Assembly (NCBI GenBank): GCA_964426545.1
Contig: CAYRQP010000001.1
Coordinates: forward strand, 62,001 to 126,000
DNA: 64,000 nt
Origin: CAYRQP01 sp964426545
GTDB lineage: Bacteria; Fermentibacterota; Fermentibacteria; Fermentibacterales; JCC-6
Direction: 5' to 3'
Below, piece by piece: positions 52,770 through 60,328 of this stretch (the stretch's first letter is position 1; each line of letters begins with the position of its first letter). Under the pieces are notes generated by a model that did no database searches, was not told where the DNA came from, and was given only the letters and a program-made list of their open reading frames with translations. Position numbers and translations under genes: made by a program.

Positions 52770-52798
52770 AATACCTCCTGAAATATCCTTTCTGCTTG

Positions 52799-53090
52799 TT
52801 ACGGCGGGCTGTAAGCCGGGTTCCGTCTGCAACATTTACCTAACTTCCGTGCCGGGTCCNNNNNNNNNNNNNNNNNNNNNNNNNNNNNNNNNNNNNNNNN
52901 NNNNNNNNNNNNNNNNNNNNNNNNNNNNNNNNNNNNNNNNNNNNNNNNNNNNNNNNNNNTCCTTCACAACACCTCTTGGTCACGCTTGTTACGGCCGGGC
53001 TGTAAGCCGGGTTCCGTCTGCAACATTTACCTAACTTCCGTGCCGGGTCCCGGCTACGAATTCCTTCACAACACCTCTTGGTCACGCTTG
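52799..53090 (-). repeat. Tandem 102-bp repeats carrying the rnpB 3' end
   Basis: The unit begins at TTACGGCCGGGC and repeats at 52989 and at 53091 (the 3' end of rnpB itself), a period of 102 bp. A further copy begins at 52799 with one C missing and runs into the assembly gap; 29 bp of unit end follow the gap (52960-52988). Each unit carries the 3' P1 strand and the ACCCGGCTTAC element of RNase P RNA, then about 70 bp of unrelated sequence with an inner GCCGGG/CCCGGC palindrome. The repeats would be transcribed downstream of rnpB. As I recall, E. coli rnpB also has tandem repeats of its tail, so a processing or termination function is possible. Confidence 0.85.
52860..52959. other. Assembly gap of 100 N
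   Basis: Exactly 100 undetermined bases, the conventional placeholder for a gap of unknown length. Comparing flanks with the complete unit at 52989-53090, the least missing sequence is 11 bp, or 11 bp plus any multiple of 102 bp. Collapse of the tandem repeats probably caused it. Confidence 0.97.
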
Positions 53091-53452
53091 TTACGGCCGG
53101 GCTGTAAGCCGGGTTCTGTACAGTTCAAAGAACTGTGGCGGCTATCCATCTTGAGCCACGGTCTCCCGCAGCTTCCAGCGACCAACCCAGAGGTCAGGGG
53201 GAACGAGCAACTCCCCACCTAAAGGTTCCCTTTCTACTTGGTCTTGCACCGGACAAGGTTTGCCATGCGGAAATCGTTACCGATTCCCCGGTGAGCTCTT
53301 ACCTCACCATTTCACCCTTACTTCCCGAAGGAAGCGGTATCATTTCTGTGGCACTGTCTTTCCGTTACCGGAACCGGGATTTCTCCGGTGTCCTGCTCTA
53401 TGGAGCCCGGACTTTCCTCCCCTTTCGGAGCAGCCGTCCGCCCGGCCGTAAA
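53091..53452 (-). ncRNA. rnpB: RNase P RNA, bacterial type A
   Basis: The catalytic RNA that cuts tRNA leaders. Reading the minus strand, the 5' end TTACGGCCGGGC (53451-53440) pairs with the 3' end GCCCGGCCGTAA (53102-53091) as the 12-bp P1 helix. The universally conserved GAGGAAAGTCC (53419-53409) is followed by the conserved segments CAGTGCCACAGAAA and GTGAAATGGTGAGGTAAGAGC, then AAACCTTGTCCGG, AGATGGATAGCC and finally ACAGAACCCGGCTTA. All are in normal order. About 362 nt is normal for type A. The 5' end is 9 bp from the stop of the zinc-ribbon gene, so its promoter must lie inside that gene. Confidence 0.96.
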
Positions 53453-53460
53453 TTATTTTA

Positions 53461-54177
53461 TCAGGAGAATGAACTATCATCATCCCATATAACAAAGCAT
53501 CCGCACAAAGGGCAGATATATGTCTGACCCTGGCTAATCTCGACTCCCGCCTGTGACGGGATATTCGTGTGACACCCGCCACAGTTCCCGTCTTTCAGGG
53601 GAACAACGACAAGTCCTTTACCTGCAAACCGTTGTCTTTCATACTTGTCTCGAAATCTCACATCGACTCGGCTGAAAACTTCCTGTCTTTCTGCAGACAG
53701 TACCTCCATCTTCTCTTCGAGTTCCTTTTTCTGCTCCTGGAGGATTGCTTTGCGCTTTTCAGACCTTTGCTGCTCTCTTTCCATTTCCTGTTCCGCAGCG
53801 TCGAGAACTCTAAGTAATTCATCGTCCTTATACATCAGGTCAAGAATAACTTCATCGAGGTCAGATATCTTCATTTCAGCATGTTTAATCTGTTCCTGCA
53901 TCGCTCTATATAATTCGTTCGTTTTGGCATCGAGAAGCTGTGTTTTTATCTGAGTCACTCTCTCCAGCATGGCTTGCTTATCCGACAATGCCTGTGCTTT
54001 GTCTCCATCATTGGTTTCTTTCGCCTTTTTCTTCTCTTCGTAATCTCTCTTCAGGTCTTCCATTTCCCTCTCATGAATTGCTATTTCCCGGGGAATGGCA
54101 TCGATCTCTTCCTGCAAACGGTCGACTTTTGTGTCCATTATCTGGAGTTCGAGCAGCAACTTTATCTTCTCATCCAA
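53461..54177 (-). CDS. Coiled-coil protein with C4 zinc ribbon
   Basis: A 238-residue protein of the COG1579 type. Residues about 1-165 form a long charged coiled coil. The C-terminal part (VVVPLKDGNCGGCHTNIP, then YICPLCGCFVIW) has two Cys pairs forming a zinc ribbon. The start is a TTG at 54177 with AGGAG eight bases upstream; an ATG nearby is in another frame. The family is widespread, near nucleic-acid genes, but its function is unknown. It lies next to rnpB, and a hairpin terminator upstream separates it from the tRNA genes. Confidence 0.85.
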   Translation of the reverse strand: MDEKIKLLLELQIMDTKVDRLQEEIDAIPREIAIHEREMEDLKRDYEEKKKAKETNDGDKAQALSDKQAMLERVTQIKTQLLDAKTNELYRAMQEQIKHAEMKISDLDEVILDLMYKDDELLRVLDAAEQEMEREQQRSEKRKAILQEQKKELEEKMEVLSAERQEVFSRVDVRFRDKYERQRFAGKGLVVVPLKDGNCGGCHTNIPSQAGVEISQGQTYICPLCGCFVIWDDDSSFS

Positions 54178-54206
54178 AACATACTCTCCTAATTACTTCA
54201 AAAGAA

Positions 54207-54233
54207 AAGGGGATGTCCCGAGGACATCCCCTT
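54207..54233 (-). terminator. Hairpin terminator after the tRNA-Val gene
   Basis: AAGGGGATGTCC (54207-54218) pairs with GGACATCCCCTT (54222-54233), a 12-bp stem with a 3-nt loop. On the minus strand it is followed by TTTTCTTTT, so it should end transcripts from the two minus-strand tRNA genes. Confidence 0.85.
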
Positions 54234-54301
54234 ATTGTAATCATGTTCGTAATTGAACACATCACCATACAAAAACATCCAAACGGGGTCTAAATCGAAC
54301 A

Positions 54302-54378
54302 TGGTGGGCGGAACAGGACTTGAACCTGCGACCCCAAACGTGTGAAGCTTGTGCTCTAGCCAACTGAGCTACCCGCCC
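54302..54378 (-). tRNA. tRNA-Val (CAC)
   Basis: On the minus strand a 77-nt cloverleaf starts GGGCGGGTAGCTCAG. The acceptor stem closes with TCCGCCC, including one G-T pair. The anticodon loop TTCACAC holds anticodon CAC, and the stem CAAGC/GTTTG has one wobble pair. The T-arm has GGTTCAAGTCC, and CCA is encoded. It is 28 bp after the CAT tRNA and probably in one transcript. Confidence 0.9.
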
Positions 54379-54406
54379 TTTCCACCCCTATTTCTTAAGG
54401 GTATTA

Positions 54407-54483
54407 TGGTGGGCCCACCTGGACTCGAACCAGGGACCTACCGGTTATGAGCCGGTGGCTCTAGCCAACTGAGCTATGGGCCC
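54407..54483 (-). tRNA. tRNA with CAT anticodon, likely Ile2 or elongator Met
   Basis: A 77-nt cloverleaf starts GGGCCCATAGCTCAG. The anticodon stem ACCGG/CCGGT carries loop CTCATAA, anticodon CAT. The T-arm is CCTGGTTCGAGTCCAGG, and CCA is encoded. The body resembles tRNA-Ile2, whose C34 becomes lysidine, more than elongator Met, but the two cannot be separated with certainty by eye. It is not initiator Met because G1-C72 is paired. TTGACA on the minus strand at 54522-54517 may be its -35 box. Confidence 0.85.
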
Positions 54484-54585
54484 GCAAGCAATCAAACTTA
54501 CTATATATTTTCTCACTGTCAAGACGATATTGCTTTCTTTCCTTTAAAACATTAAATTTGATGCCTGTAACAGATGCGTATAAGG

Positions 54586-54671
54586 GCCGGAGTGGCGGAA
54601 TGGCAGACGCGACGGACTCAAAATCCGTTGTCCTTCGGGACATGAGGGTTCAAGTCCCTCCTCCGGTACCA
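54586..54671 (+). tRNA. tRNA-Leu (CAA)
   Basis: An 86-nt class II tRNA on the plus strand. The acceptor GCCGGAG pairs with CTCCGGT (one G-T). The anticodon stem ACGGA/TCCGT carries loop CTCAAAA, anticodon CAA. The long variable arm TGTCCTTCGGGACA and the T-arm GAGGGTTCAAGTCCCTC are clear, and CCA is encoded. The gene is followed by a disturbed region with copies of its T-arm and 3' end. Confidence 0.92.
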
Positions 54672-54767
54672 AACAATGCGGGGCTTGAACTCTCATGTCC
54701 CATGCGTGATAGTGGGGACATGACTTCAGTCGTGTCCCCTTAAACATCTGCCCTCCTCCGGTACCAA
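54656..54767 (+). repeat. Duplicated tRNA-Leu 3' end and inverted T-arm copy
   Basis: The 17-bp tRNA end CCCTCCTCCGGTACCAA (54656-54672) recurs exactly at 54751-54767, 95 bp away. Between them, 54680-54701 is an inverted copy of the tRNA's variable and T-arm region (54637-54658) at 20 of 22 positions. This fits a past recombination or integration event at the tRNA 3' end, or a slippage product. No integrase gene is nearby. Confidence 0.8.
54714..54739. repeat. GGGGACA hairpin downstream of tRNA-Leu
   Basis: GGGGACATGAC (54714-54724) pairs with GTCGTGTCCCC (54729-54739), an 11-bp stem including one G-T, with loop TTCA. The outer seven bases match the outer arm of the 174-233 repeat. It lacks a good T-run on the plus strand and may be a weak terminator. 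Confidence 0.6.
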
Positions 54768-54777
54768 CATTAGCTCA

Positions 54778-54859
54778 AGTACCGTACTTCACTTCTCCCA
54801 CTTTAGCCTGTTGGCTATTGTGTTTAGCGACTAAAGAGGAATAAGTGGAGTACGGTACT
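54778..54859. repeat. 82-bp imperfect palindrome
   Basis: AGTACCGTACT (54778-54788) and AGTACGGTACT (54849-54859) are perfect inverse complements. The pairing goes on inward to CTTTAG/CTAAAG (54801-54806 and 54831-54836), giving a 29-pair stem with three mismatches and a 24-nt loop. It ends 1 bp from the stop codon of the 54861 gene. It may be a MITE-like element or a terminator between convergent transcripts. Confidence 0.7.
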
Positions 54860-54860
54860 G

Positions 54861-56849
54861 CTAGAGGAGGGCGACTATGCAGCGGGCGGCGGCGACTTCT
54901 TCTTCGCGGGAGAGTTCCTTCTTCCGGAGGGATTTGTTTAAAAGTACCCCCGGGTTGATGCTGCGGGTGTCATTCACTGCAATGCAGAGCAAAAGTGTGA
55001 TCAAGGCATTTTTCGACAGCGTATTCTCTCCGCTTTTATTCAATAGTCTCATGATCTGTTCCACGGGAATCTCAATCTTGCGTGCTGTTATTGTATGAAT
55101 GAGATTTTCTATCTCCCCGCCTGAAAATTCATCCAGCATTTCAAGTAGTTTCTTTTGTACCTTTGCCGGAAGCGGTCTTGTGCCCCTTTCCTCACACTCG
55201 CAAGCCCATTCACCTGAATTTGACATGAAAGACAGGATTTTTGCATTATATTGATTGCCGGGGTACAGTTTTTCTGCAAGTACAATCTCGAACTCATCGA
55301 AAATACCGGATGATATCTGTTTATGTTCCAATCGTTCGAGGGAGGTCACCAGATACTTCAGGTTCCCCTCCCGGATAGTTAAGATTGCTTCTTTTACAAC
55401 ATCATCAGCACCCAGAGTGAGCATTGCGTTCCAAACAAGCTCCATTGGGATTCCCTGATCGTTATCAAGCAGATCCTTTACTTCGCTTAGAAGGCTCCCA
55501 CCCAGTAATGCTGCTCCATCGAGAGCAGCAGCCTTTTCCATTCTGAAATCCCTTGCCCATTCAGTCTTCTTCTTAGTTGATTTAAGGGTTTTACTGAGTT
55601 GTTCTGCAGCTCCGCTCCAGCCGCTCATTCCAAGCCCCTTCAATGCAGCGCGTCTTACCCAGGTGCTTGAGTCATTTACCAGTCCGGCAAGATGCGGACC
55701 TGCGCTTGAACCCATTACATATGGAAGAGCATCCGATACAAGAGTACGGATATGCGGATTTTTGTCCTTGAGTGCTTCAAGCAGTACATCAGCAGTGGAT
55801 GTATCTGCGAGCTTACCAAGCGCTCTTGCAGCACTCTTTCTTACATCACCTGTCTCACCCGAGAGAAGTACTTCACAAAGGCAATTCTTCATTTTCCTGT
55901 CATTCAGTATTCCTGCAGATTCCAGAAGTGCTTTTGCATCATCAGTTGAATAGCCTGTGGCATACCACTTCCTAAAGTCACTGAGAGCCGGGATACGGCC
56001 GTCAGAACACAAAACAGATGAAACCGTTTTCCTTTGGAATTCACCTCTTAATCGTTTCTTTTCAAGTCCTGCAATCTGTGCGATTCCAGCGACAGTACTG
56101 CAGTTTTTACCCGAGACAACACTCGCTGTAAGAGTCATGAACGGAAAGAACTTCATTTTCCCTGTTCTGTCGAGAGTTTCTATTCCACCTCGCTGAACAT
56201 CTCCCCTGCCGTAATAACCCGGAGCACGTCTGTTGAACTTTGAGACTCCTTCACCCACAAGTCTTCTAAACACATCTCTTTGTTCTTCTGAGCAGACTCC
56301 CACAAAGTCATCACCGCCAACATTGCCGACAAAGAACCCATGCAAAGTCTCTGTCAATATTTCTGCCAGGCCGCGCAGAACCGCATCTCCAAGAGTGAAA
56401 CCGTAATAATCATTGAACGGTTTGAATCCCGTGATATCGAAGTAGCAGGCCAGACCACCTCCGGCAAGGACTTTCTCCTTCAATTCTTTCTTGATTTCAT
56501 CATTTCCCGGGAGATTGGTGAGTGGATTTCTTGCTTCTGCGGAATCCACAACTTCACCTATCCTTGCCAGTGCAGCATGCACAAGTCCTTTGGGTGTATT
56601 ACATGGAATGAATCCTGCTGCACCTGCTTTCAGCCAGTCGGCTGTATAAGCTGTATCAGTCATGACAAGCCAGGGGGCGCGGGACGGTCTCAGTGCTTCA
56701 AGACGGGACAGTGCTTCCTGTATGCCTATTTCTCCTGATACGAGTATCGCCTTGGGAATTACATCATGAACATCGTTGTCCGGAAGAAAACCTCCGGGCG
56801 CTTTACCAGTACCTATCCAAATCAACTTATCTGATGGCAGCTTTCCCAT
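54861..56849 (-). CDS. Receiver-like, GGDEF and HEAT-repeat protein
   Basis: About 662 residues from the ATG at 56849, which lies inside the end of the upstream gene; a TTG at 56906 is possible and the start is uncertain. Residues about 8-105 resemble a response regulator receiver fold but lack a clear acceptor Asp. Residues about 106-260 form a GGDEF domain: NPLTNLPGN, DITGFKPFNDYYGFTLGD and NVGGDDFVGV. The active-site signature is GGDDF (178-182) in place of GGDEF, so diguanylate cyclase activity is uncertain. Residues about 300-660 contain HEAT repeats (RKSAARALGKLADTSTADVL and VRRAALKGLGMSG). It may be a sensing scaffold in c-di-GMP signalling. Confidence 0.78.
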   Translation of the reverse strand: MGKLPSDKLIWIGTGKAPGGFLPDNDVHDVIPKAILVSGEIGIQEALSRLEALRPSRAPWLVMTDTAYTADWLKAGAAGFIPCNTPKGLVHAALARIGEVVDSAEARNPLTNLPGNDEIKKELKEKVLAGGGLACYFDITGFKPFNDYYGFTLGDAVLRGLAEILTETLHGFFVGNVGGDDFVGVCSEEQRDVFRRLVGEGVSKFNRRAPGYYGRGDVQRGGIETLDRTGKMKFFPFMTLTASVVSGKNCSTVAGIAQIAGLEKKRLRGEFQRKTVSSVLCSDGRIPALSDFRKWYATGYSTDDAKALLESAGILNDRKMKNCLCEVLLSGETGDVRKSAARALGKLADTSTADVLLEALKDKNPHIRTLVSDALPYVMGSSAGPHLAGLVNDSSTWVRRAALKGLGMSGWSGAAEQLSKTLKSTKKKTEWARDFRMEKAAALDGAALLGGSLLSEVKDLLDNDQGIPMELVWNAMLTLGADDVVKEAILTIREGNLKYLVTSLERLEHKQISSGIFDEFEIVLAEKLYPGNQYNAKILSFMSNSGEWACECEERGTRPLPAKVQKKLLEMLDEFSGGEIENLIHTITARKIEIPVEQIMRLLNKSGENTLSKNALITLLLCIAVNDTRSINPGVLLNKSLRKKELSREEEVAAARCIVALL

Positions 56850-57816
56850 CCTTCCAATAGAAGTCAGTGATTTTCTGCACACGTGTGAGTTTTTCGGGTT
56901 CTCCAAGAAGGAAATCGATAATATCGTCCAGAATTACTATCCCCACCGGCTGCCCGCGATCTCCGATTACCACACCTGCGGGAGAGTCAGCTTTCCAAAG
57001 TGCAGAAACGACATTCATCAGTACAGAATTTCTATCGAAATATGGAAATCCCTCTACAACATCGTCACTCAGGACTCCGAAGGCACGGATGATGTCAGGC
57101 TTATTTATGTAACCACGCAGTCTTTTCCCGTCATTCTCATATACGATTATGAATGGGGAATTGCATTTTTCTGCTTCCCTAAACAGTGCTTCAGGGGATA
57201 TATTCATTCTCACTCCCGACATACTGTTGAGTGAAAGGGCAATTTTGTTTACTTCTGTTGCATTGAGGTCAAGAATCCTGCCTGCGAGTTTCCCAAAATC
57301 TCCCTGTATTGTGGATATGAGACCGTATATCTCCTTCCTGCCGGTGAGTAGCTCTAGCTTTTGACGGCCGCCTGCGATTATGTGTGTAAACAGTCCCGCA
57401 ATAATGATTATCGGATATAAAATTATGCGCAAGAATCTCAGGGGGAGTGCAAGACGATTGACATTCCTGTCGGCAGTAAGATGCATATACTGTTTTGGTA
57501 TGAGCTCTGCAAATATCAATACGAAAAATGCTAAAGCAGTCACTGCAACAGGTTCAACCCAGGCAATACCGGACTCTGATGCCCAGTGAGCGACAATGCT
57601 CGATGAAAGAACCATACCGACATTTGTACCTACAAGCGTTGTTATGAGAAAGAGAGACGGTTGTTCCAGGTACTTGAGGGTGAGACGGGAACCGCGTTCC
57701 CTGCGACGCATGCGTGTATATGCCTTAAGTCTGCTTGCTGCTGAAAATGCTGTCTCTGTGCCGCTGCTGAAAGCTGTGAGCAGCAATGCAATGATGAAGA
57801 GAATCAAGATAGTCAT
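56827..57816 (-). CDS. CNNM/CorC-family protein, short form
   Basis: A 329-residue inner membrane protein with a DUF21 (CNNM) domain of about four segments (1-150; FSSGTETAFSAASRLKAY and FAELIPKQYMH are the family motifs) and a pair of CBS domains (about 195-310). It lacks the C-terminal CorC_HlyC domain found in the partner gene. CNNM/CorC proteins are linked with magnesium and cobalt homeostasis. The start overlaps the partner gene by 4 nt, so they are cotranscribed and may form a heteromer. It overlaps the GGDEF gene at its end. Confidence 0.88.
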   Translation of the reverse strand: MTILILFIIALLLTAFSSGTETAFSAASRLKAYTRMRRRERGSRLTLKYLEQPSLFLITTLVGTNVGMVLSSSIVAHWASESGIAWVEPVAVTALAFFVLIFAELIPKQYMHLTADRNVNRLALPLRFLRIILYPIIIIAGLFTHIIAGGRQKLELLTGRKEIYGLISTIQGDFGKLAGRILDLNATEVNKIALSLNSMSGVRMNISPEALFREAEKCNSPFIIVYENDGKRLRGYINKPDIIRAFGVLSDDVVEGFPYFDRNSVLMNVVSALWKADSPAGVVIGDRGQPVGIVILDDIIDFLLGEPEKLTRVQKITDFYWKDGKAAIR

Positions 57817-59093
57817 TCGTCAGTATCCCCAATCATCCGCACTTTCAGTCTTTTAATTCCCGGACCTACCACAAGAGTAACTCTGAAGTTCAGTGTGCCT
57901 ATGACTATTTCATCCCCTGCCTCAGGTATTTTTCCGGTTTCCTCCAGTATCATTCCGGCGCAGGTTTCTGCCCACCTTGCATTCAATTGTGTGCCTGTCA
58001 GCCTTGATAGAGTGTCTATTCTCATATTTGCAGGAATATCAAGTGTGCCATCACCCGATATCGATGCCCCTTCGGGAAGATGTGTTTCTTCTTCAAGCGG
58101 TAAATGCAGGACTGCATCCAGAATATCCTGAACCGTGATTATTCCCGTCCAGTCCCCAAACTCATCGAATACGGCACCAATTTCCATCGATGCTCTACGA
58201 AGGTTCTCTAACACACTTTCAAGCGGAGCATTTTCAGGAAAAGACAGAAGTTCTTCTATTTGTACTGATTCATTCTCCTTTAGCGAAATGATTGACGCAA
58301 TATTTACAAACCCGATGACTTTTTCGGATGGTCCATCGACAATCGGAAGTCTTGTTCTATCAGTTTTGTTGATAATACCCATTATCCTGTCTCTATCCCA
58401 GCCGGTTCGTATTACATCGACTTCGACCCGGGACCGCATCACCTGCGTGCAGTTCATCTCTGAAAGAGATAGCAAGGCTACTGCAGCTGATGCTTCTCTT
58501 CCAAGCATATTCTTCTTTCTGCCCATTTCAACTAATGTGACAAGGTCATCTGCTGTCAGCCTGAAATCTTCCCTGCTGAAACCGGTTAATCCGGATGCAA
58601 ATCTTGTGAACACTGAAAATAACCTGATTGCAGGTTGACTTATCTGAAGAAACAGCTTCACCGGCAGGGAACTTCTCTCAGCCCACTTTTCCGCATGCAT
58701 AATGGCATAATTCTTGGGTGTTATTTCCCCGATGATGAGCAGCAGGAAGGTCATTATAAGAACAGAGACCGCAAGGCTCCACTCACCTATACCTGTAATC
58801 ATCTCTGCGGCAAGCGAAGCTGCCATGGCTGATGCGGCGATATTGACCACTGTATTGCCAAAGAGAATACCGGAAAGCAGGTCGGATGGATTCGAGAGGA
58901 GTTTCAGTGCCCTGCTTCCTTTTACAGAGTCTTTCAGGCGTCTCTTCTGAAGTGAATCAAGACTGAAATAGGCAGTCTCCGTTCCACTGAAGAACGCGGA
59001 GAGAATCAGAAGACAGGTGAGAATCAGCAGTCTAACTCCCAGTTCAACCTCCTGTTCTAGGGTATATCTCCAAGAGAGAAAGTCTCCTCCCAT
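57813..59093 (-). CDS. CNNM/CorC-family protein, full length
   Basis: A protein of up to 426 residues with all three parts: a DUF21 membrane domain (FFSGTETAYFSLDSLQKRRLKD and IGEITPKNYAI), paired CBS domains (about 205-325; RTGWDRDRIMGIINKTDRTRLPIV) and the C-terminal CorC_HlyC domain (about 345-420; MRIDTLSRLTGTQLNARW). It is likely a magnesium-related transporter or regulator. The ATG at 59093 has no ribosome site and overlaps the NHL gene by 37 bp; a CTG at 59042 follows AGGAGG by 4 bases and may be the real start. The first 17 residues are therefore uncertain. Confidence 0.88.
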   Translation of the reverse strand: MGGDFLSWRYTLEQEVELGVRLLILTCLLILSAFFSGTETAYFSLDSLQKRRLKDSVKGSRALKLLSNPSDLLSGILFGNTVVNIAASAMAASLAAEMITGIGEWSLAVSVLIMTFLLLIIGEITPKNYAIMHAEKWAERSSLPVKLFLQISQPAIRLFSVFTRFASGLTGFSREDFRLTADDLVTLVEMGRKKNMLGREASAAVALLSLSEMNCTQVMRSRVEVDVIRTGWDRDRIMGIINKTDRTRLPIVDGPSEKVIGFVNIASIISLKENESVQIEELLSFPENAPLESVLENLRRASMEIGAVFDEFGDWTGIITVQDILDAVLHLPLEEETHLPEGASISGDGTLDIPANMRIDTLSRLTGTQLNARWAETCAGMILEETGKIPEAGDEIVIGTLNFRVTLVVGPGIKRLKVRMIGDTDE

Positions 59094-60328
59094 GTTTTAC
59101 TGAAGTATCCCCGGCTGGAATAGGTGGGTTCTATCTCAAGCACCAATTTATATTCCCCCGCAGGGATAGACTCTCCCCTACGGCTCCTTCCGTTCCATTC
59201 CTGGCAAAATTCTCCTGCAGAGATACGCTGTGAGGTAACCGTCGCAACTTCAGTCCCGTCTGCATCGAAAATCAGGGCTGAGACATTCGATGTTTCAGTC
59301 AGGATTCCGTCAATGACAATTCCGTTTCCGGATGTTTCTATGTTAATGTCTCTGATGTCGGCACCGACCCAGAAATATCTCGCTCCTTCGCTTTCGGCGA
59401 TGAAAAACTGTCCGAATCTCTTCCACACAGTTATCCCTGTCGGGTTTTGGAATTCGTCATCACCCGAGCCCGGTGAACCGAAACTGTCGAGATATTCAAG
59501 GTCTGAAGTGAACTTATGCACACAGCAGGAAACGCTGTCAGTCACCCAGACATTGCCACGGAAGTCGATAGCCAGATAATTAAAGAACTCTCCGCCGCAA
59601 TCATTGGGAGTGGTTTCGGAAACTATAGAGCCTTTCTCTATCCGTACAATCTTGCTGCCGTCTTCCGTGGCCACAACCTGAAATTGTCCGTTTCCGTAAA
59701 ACCAGTCTTCATCGCCAATCACAGCGATTCCCCTCGGAGAATCCAGCTCCATTATTTCCGGAAGTGTGTCTGAAAGTGATGAGAAATAGTAGAGAGAATT
59801 CCCTCCGCGGTCGGTAACGTATATGTGACCGGAATCATCCATCGAGACATCCCAGGGTTCAGTGAAGTCACCGGCAAGAGTTCCGGTGAATACAAGGCGG
59901 TTGCCTGCTCTCTGCAGAATCACCACCCTTTCATTTCCTGTATCCGCAACGAGAACAAGCCCTTCTGAATTTGCTTCGATCCCGTGCGGACTGCTTAATT
60001 TACTATCGAGAGTACCTTCACCGTAAAGCCCAAGTGTGTACATATCTGCATTATATATGATATGTCCAGTCCCTGAATTAACTCCATAGACTGCCAGTTC
60101 GTCATCATCACCGCTGCTTTCAGGATTATCCCATTCTTCGAGTTTCACGCAGGATATTCCCTGGGGGTCATCGAACCTGACCAAGCCGCCCAGGAGGATA
60201 GCAAGCTGTTCCGTCCCTGCACGGTAAATGCCCATGCAGTGACCGAATGGAGGATGTACGAGAGTTGTCGGTGTCTGCGGATTTACAAACAATCCAAGTA
60301 CTGCTAATACTGCCGCTGCAAATTTCAT
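59057..60328 (-). CDS. Secreted NHL-repeat protein with FlgD-like C-terminus
   Basis: About 423 residues from the ATG at 60328, overlapping the upstream stop by 4 nt. The signal peptide ends near LGLFVNPQTP. The middle part has NHL-type beta-propeller blades (LSSPHGIEANSEGLVLVADTGNERV, EPWDVSMDDSGHIYVTDRGGNSL and NPTGITVWKRFGQFFIAE). The C-terminal 90 residues resemble FlgD-type Ig domains (FDADGTEVATVTSQ, then W-N-G-R and IPAGEYKLVLEI), which are common in surface-sorted proteins of FCB bacteria. It lies in one operon with the lytic transglycosylases. Function is unknown. Confidence 0.78.
   Translation of the reverse strand: MKFAAAVLAVLGLFVNPQTPTTLVHPPFGHCMGIYRAGTEQLAILLGGLVRFDDPQGISCVKLEEWDNPESSGDDDELAVYGVNSGTGHIIYNADMYTLGLYGEGTLDSKLSSPHGIEANSEGLVLVADTGNERVVILQRAGNRLVFTGTLAGDFTEPWDVSMDDSGHIYVTDRGGNSLYYFSSLSDTLPEIMELDSPRGIAVIGDEDWFYGNGQFQVVATEDGSKIVRIEKGSIVSETTPNDCGGEFFNYLAIDFRGNVWVTDSVSCCVHKFTSDLEYLDSFGSPGSGDDEFQNPTGITVWKRFGQFFIAESEGARYFWVGADIRDINIETSGNGIVIDGILTETSNVSALIFDADGTEVATVTSQRISAGEFCQEWNGRSRRGESIPAGEYKLVLEIEPTYSSRGYFSKTWEETFSLGDIP

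Noticed and set aside
52770..52835. Longer recJ N-terminus starting at the 52835 codon.
   Set aside because: It runs into the repeat of the RNase P RNA tail; the TTG at 52769 has a strong AGGAGG site.
52840..53222. Open frames on both strands through the rnpB-tail repeats, encoding 34-residue periodic peptides.
   Set aside because: The 102-bp period is a multiple of three, so frames stay open by chance. The region is the tail of a structural RNA, and no ribosome site was found.
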